This document shows positions 62,344 through 64,000 of a DNA stretch of 64,000 nucleotides, piece by piece. How positions within the stretch are numbered: position 1 is the first letter of the stretch; each line of letters opens with the position of its first letter. The position numbers were made by a program, and so were the translations under genes. The notes below the pieces were generated by a model. The model worked only from the letters and a program-made list of their open reading frames with translations, did not search any database and was not told the DNA's origin. This stretch comes from Klebsiella oxytoca (GTDB lineage: Bacteria > Pseudomonadota > Gammaproteobacteria > Enterobacterales > Enterobacteriaceae): NCBI RefSeq assembly GCF_009707385.1, contig NZ_CP046115.1, forward strand, positions 2,914,001 through 2,978,000, read 5' to 3'.

Positions 62344-63993
62344 ATGTCGACTAAACCGTTTGTCTATCAGGAAGCATTTCCGTTAGCGAAAGATGAAACT
62401 GAATACTATCTGCTGAGCAAAGAGTACGTCTCGATGGCTGAATTCGAAGGCCAGGAGATCCTCAAAGTGGAACCACAGGCTCTGACTCTGCTGGCGCAGC
62501 AGGCGTTTCACGACGCAGCGTTTATGCTGCGCGTATCCCACCAGAAACAGGTCGCGCAGATCCTTCTCGATCCAGAGGCCAGCGACAACGATAAATACGT
62601 GGCGCTGCAGTTCCTGCGTAACTCCGACATCGCCGCCAAAGGCGTGCTGCCCACCTGTCAGGACACCGGTACGGCGATTATTATGGGTAAGAAAGGCCAG
62701 CGCGTGTGGACCGGCGGCGGCGATGAAGCCGCCCTCGCCCGCGGCGTCTATAACGCCTATACCGAAGACAATCTGCGCTATTCGCAGAACGCCGCGCTGG
62801 ATATGTATAAAGAGGTCAATACCGGCACCAACCTGCCCGCTCAAATCGACCTGTACAGCGTCGACGGCGACGAATATAAGTTTTTGTGCATGGCCAAAGG
62901 CGGCGGCTCGGCGAATAAAACCTATCTGTACCAGGAAACCAAAGCGTTAATCACCCCGGCGAAGCTGAAAAACTATCTTGTCGAGAAGATGCGCACTCTC
63001 GGCACCGCCGCCTGCCCGCCGTACCATATCGCCTTTGTGATTGGTGGTACCTCGGCAGAAGCGACCCTGAAAACGGTCAAGCTGGCCTCAACCCACTACT
63101 ATGACGGTCTGCCGACCGAAGGCAACGAGCACGGTCAGGCCTTCCGCGATCTTCAGCTGGAACAGGAGCTGCAGCTTGAGGCGCAAAACCTTGGCCTCGG
63201 CGCCCAGTTCGGCGGCAAATACTTCGCTCACGATATTCGCGTCATCCGCCTGCCGCGCCACGGCGCATCGTGCCCGGTGGGCATGGGCGTCTCCTGCTCG
63301 GCGGATCGTAATATCAAAGCTAAAATCAACCGCCACGGCATCTGGATTGAGAAACTGGAGAGCAATCCGGGCCAGTATATTCCCGAGTATCTGCGCCAGC
63401 AGGGTGAAGGTAATGTGGTTAGCATTAACCTGAATCAGCCGATGAACGAGATTCTGGCTCAGCTTTCCGCCCACCCTGTATCAACGCGCCTGACCCTCAA
63501 CGGCACCATTATCGTGGCGCGCGATATCGCCCATGCGAAACTCAAAGAGCTGATCGATAGCGGAGAGGAACTGCCGCAGTACGTCAAAGATCATCCGATC
63601 TACTACGCGGGTCCGGCGAAAACCCCGGAGGGCTATGCGTCAGGCTCCCTTGGTCCTACGACCGCTGGCCGCATGGATTCTTACGTCGATCTGCTGCAAT
63701 CCCACGGCGCAAGCATGGTGATGCTGGCTAAAGGCAACCGCAGCCAGCAGGTCACCGACGCCTGTCATAAGCACGGCGGTTTCTATCTTGGCAGCATCGG
63801 CGGCCCGGCGGCGGTACTGGCGCAGCAGAGCATCAAGAGCCTGGAGTGCGTGGCGTACCCGGAACTGGGGATGGAAGCTATCTGGAAAATTGAGGTGGAA
63901 AACTTCCCGGCGTTTATTCTGGTAGATGACAAAGGTAACGATTTCTTCCAGCAGATCCAGAATAAGCAGTGCGCAGGCTGTTCGCAGCGCTAA
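62344..63993 (+). CDS. fumB: Class I (4Fe-4S) fumarate hydratase, FumB-like (549 aa)
   Basis: Oxygen-sensitive fumarase interconverting malate and fumarate. The cluster ligands are Cys105 (LPTCQDTGT), Cys224 (TAACPPYH) and Cys318 (VSCSADRN). The C-terminal domain block [20 protein letters not shown] is typical. Several segments (SHG, QQSIK, NKQCA) are closer to my memory of FumB, the anaerobic enzyme, than FumA, and E. coli fumB also lies next to a dicarboxylate carrier gene. GGGAGC precedes the ATG. Together with the exchanger it supplies fumarate to the reductase encoded divergently. Confidence 0.94.
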   Translation: MSTKPFVYQEAFPLAKDETEYYLLSKEYVSMAEFEGQEILKVEPQALTLLAQQAFHDAAFMLRVSHQKQVAQILLDPEASDNDKYVALQFLRNSDIAAKGVLPTCQDTGTAIIMGKKGQRVWTGGGDEAALARGVYNAYTEDNLRYSQNAALDMYKEVNTGTNLPAQIDLYSVDGDEYKFLCMAKGGGSANKTYLYQETKALITPAKLKNYLVEKMRTLGTAACPPYHIAFVIGGTSAEATLKTVKLASTHYYDGLPTEGNEHGQAFRDLQLEQELQLEAQNLGLGAQFGGKYFAHDIRVIRLPRHGASCPVGMGVSCSADRNIKAKINRHGIWIEKLESNPGQYIPEYLRQQGEGNVVSINLNQPMNEILAQLSAHPVSTRLTLNGTIIVARDIAHAKLKELIDSGEELPQYVKDHPIYYAGPAKTPEGYASGSLGPTTAGRMDSYVDLLQSHGASMVMLAKGNRSQQVTDACHKHGGFYLGSIGGPAAVLAQQSIKSLECVAYPELGMEAIWKIEVENFPAFILVDDKGNDFFQQIQNKQCAGCSQR

Positions 63994-64000
63994 TAAAAGA

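Overview
The window comes from a gamma-proteobacterial chromosome of the Enterobacteriaceae. From about 12.2 kb to 42.2 kb the gene order follows the Escherichia coli dcp-ydfG-rspR-(ydfZ)-ydfI-ydfJ-rspB-rspA-ynfABCDE...-mlc-ynfLM-asr-ydgU-ydgD-mdtIJ-tqsA region almost gene by gene. A complete malonate decarboxylase operon and a cytoplasmic NADH:fumarate reductase with its own flavin transferase point to a Klebsiella/Raoultella-type organism rather than E. coli. The genus is an inference from gene content. I saw no rRNA, tRNA, CRISPR array, intact transposase or phage structural gene.

Layout. 1-4 kb: a truncated AAA ATPase, small hypothetical genes, a DUF883 membrane protein, a DUF2058 protein and a cold-shock-domain protein. 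4-12.2 kb: an accessory stretch with a LysE exporter/LysR pair, a broken tyrosine-recombinase gene, single-gene units (VOC, SnoaL-like, histidine phosphatase, two more LysE exporters) and a phosphoribosyltransferase/acetyltransferase pair. Diverged copies of one hairpin-containing intergenic repeat punctuate it. 12.2-24.8 kb: dcp, ydfG and the RspR-linked aldonate genes (ydfI; rspA-rspB-ydfJ), with a 13-bp motif shared by the ydfI and rspA promoters, then ynfA, ynfB, speG, ynfC and ynfD. 24.9-35.5 kb: the YnfEGH-DmsD S/N-oxide reductase operon (a single catalytic subunit), clcB, bioD2, mlc with its operator, ynfL/ynfM and an unannotated 30-codon membrane peptide. 35.6-42.2 kb: an extra M32 carboxypeptidase, asr with an RstA box, ydgU, a second unannotated membrane peptide, ydgD, mdtJI and tqsA.

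42.2-50.8 kb: a REP cluster, then mdcABCDEFGH with convergent mdcR. MdcA and MdcC-E form the decarboxylase, MdcB and MdcG make and attach the MdcC prosthetic group, MdcH loads malonyl groups, MdcF imports malonate and MdcR regulates. 50.8-53.7 kb: mqo and a MurQ-like protein that appears to lack one of the two proposed catalytic glutamates. 53.7-64 kb: an anaerobic C4-dicarboxylate module made of a DcuS/DcuR-type sensor pair, a cytoplasmic ApbE, a 925-residue soluble fumarate reductase, a DASS-type dicarboxylate exchanger and a class I fumarase. Together they can sense a C4-dicarboxylate, import it, turn malate into fumarate, reduce fumarate with NADH and export succinate. A consensus FNR box lies in the divergent control region.

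The most interesting items not explained by known genes are the hairpin repeat family at 6.8-11.8 kb, an isolated bidirectional terminator (candidate small RNA) at 53.94 kb, two tiny membrane-protein genes at 35.4 and 38.5 kb, an 87-bp inverted-repeat element at 35.6 kb, and the atypical MurQ homologue.
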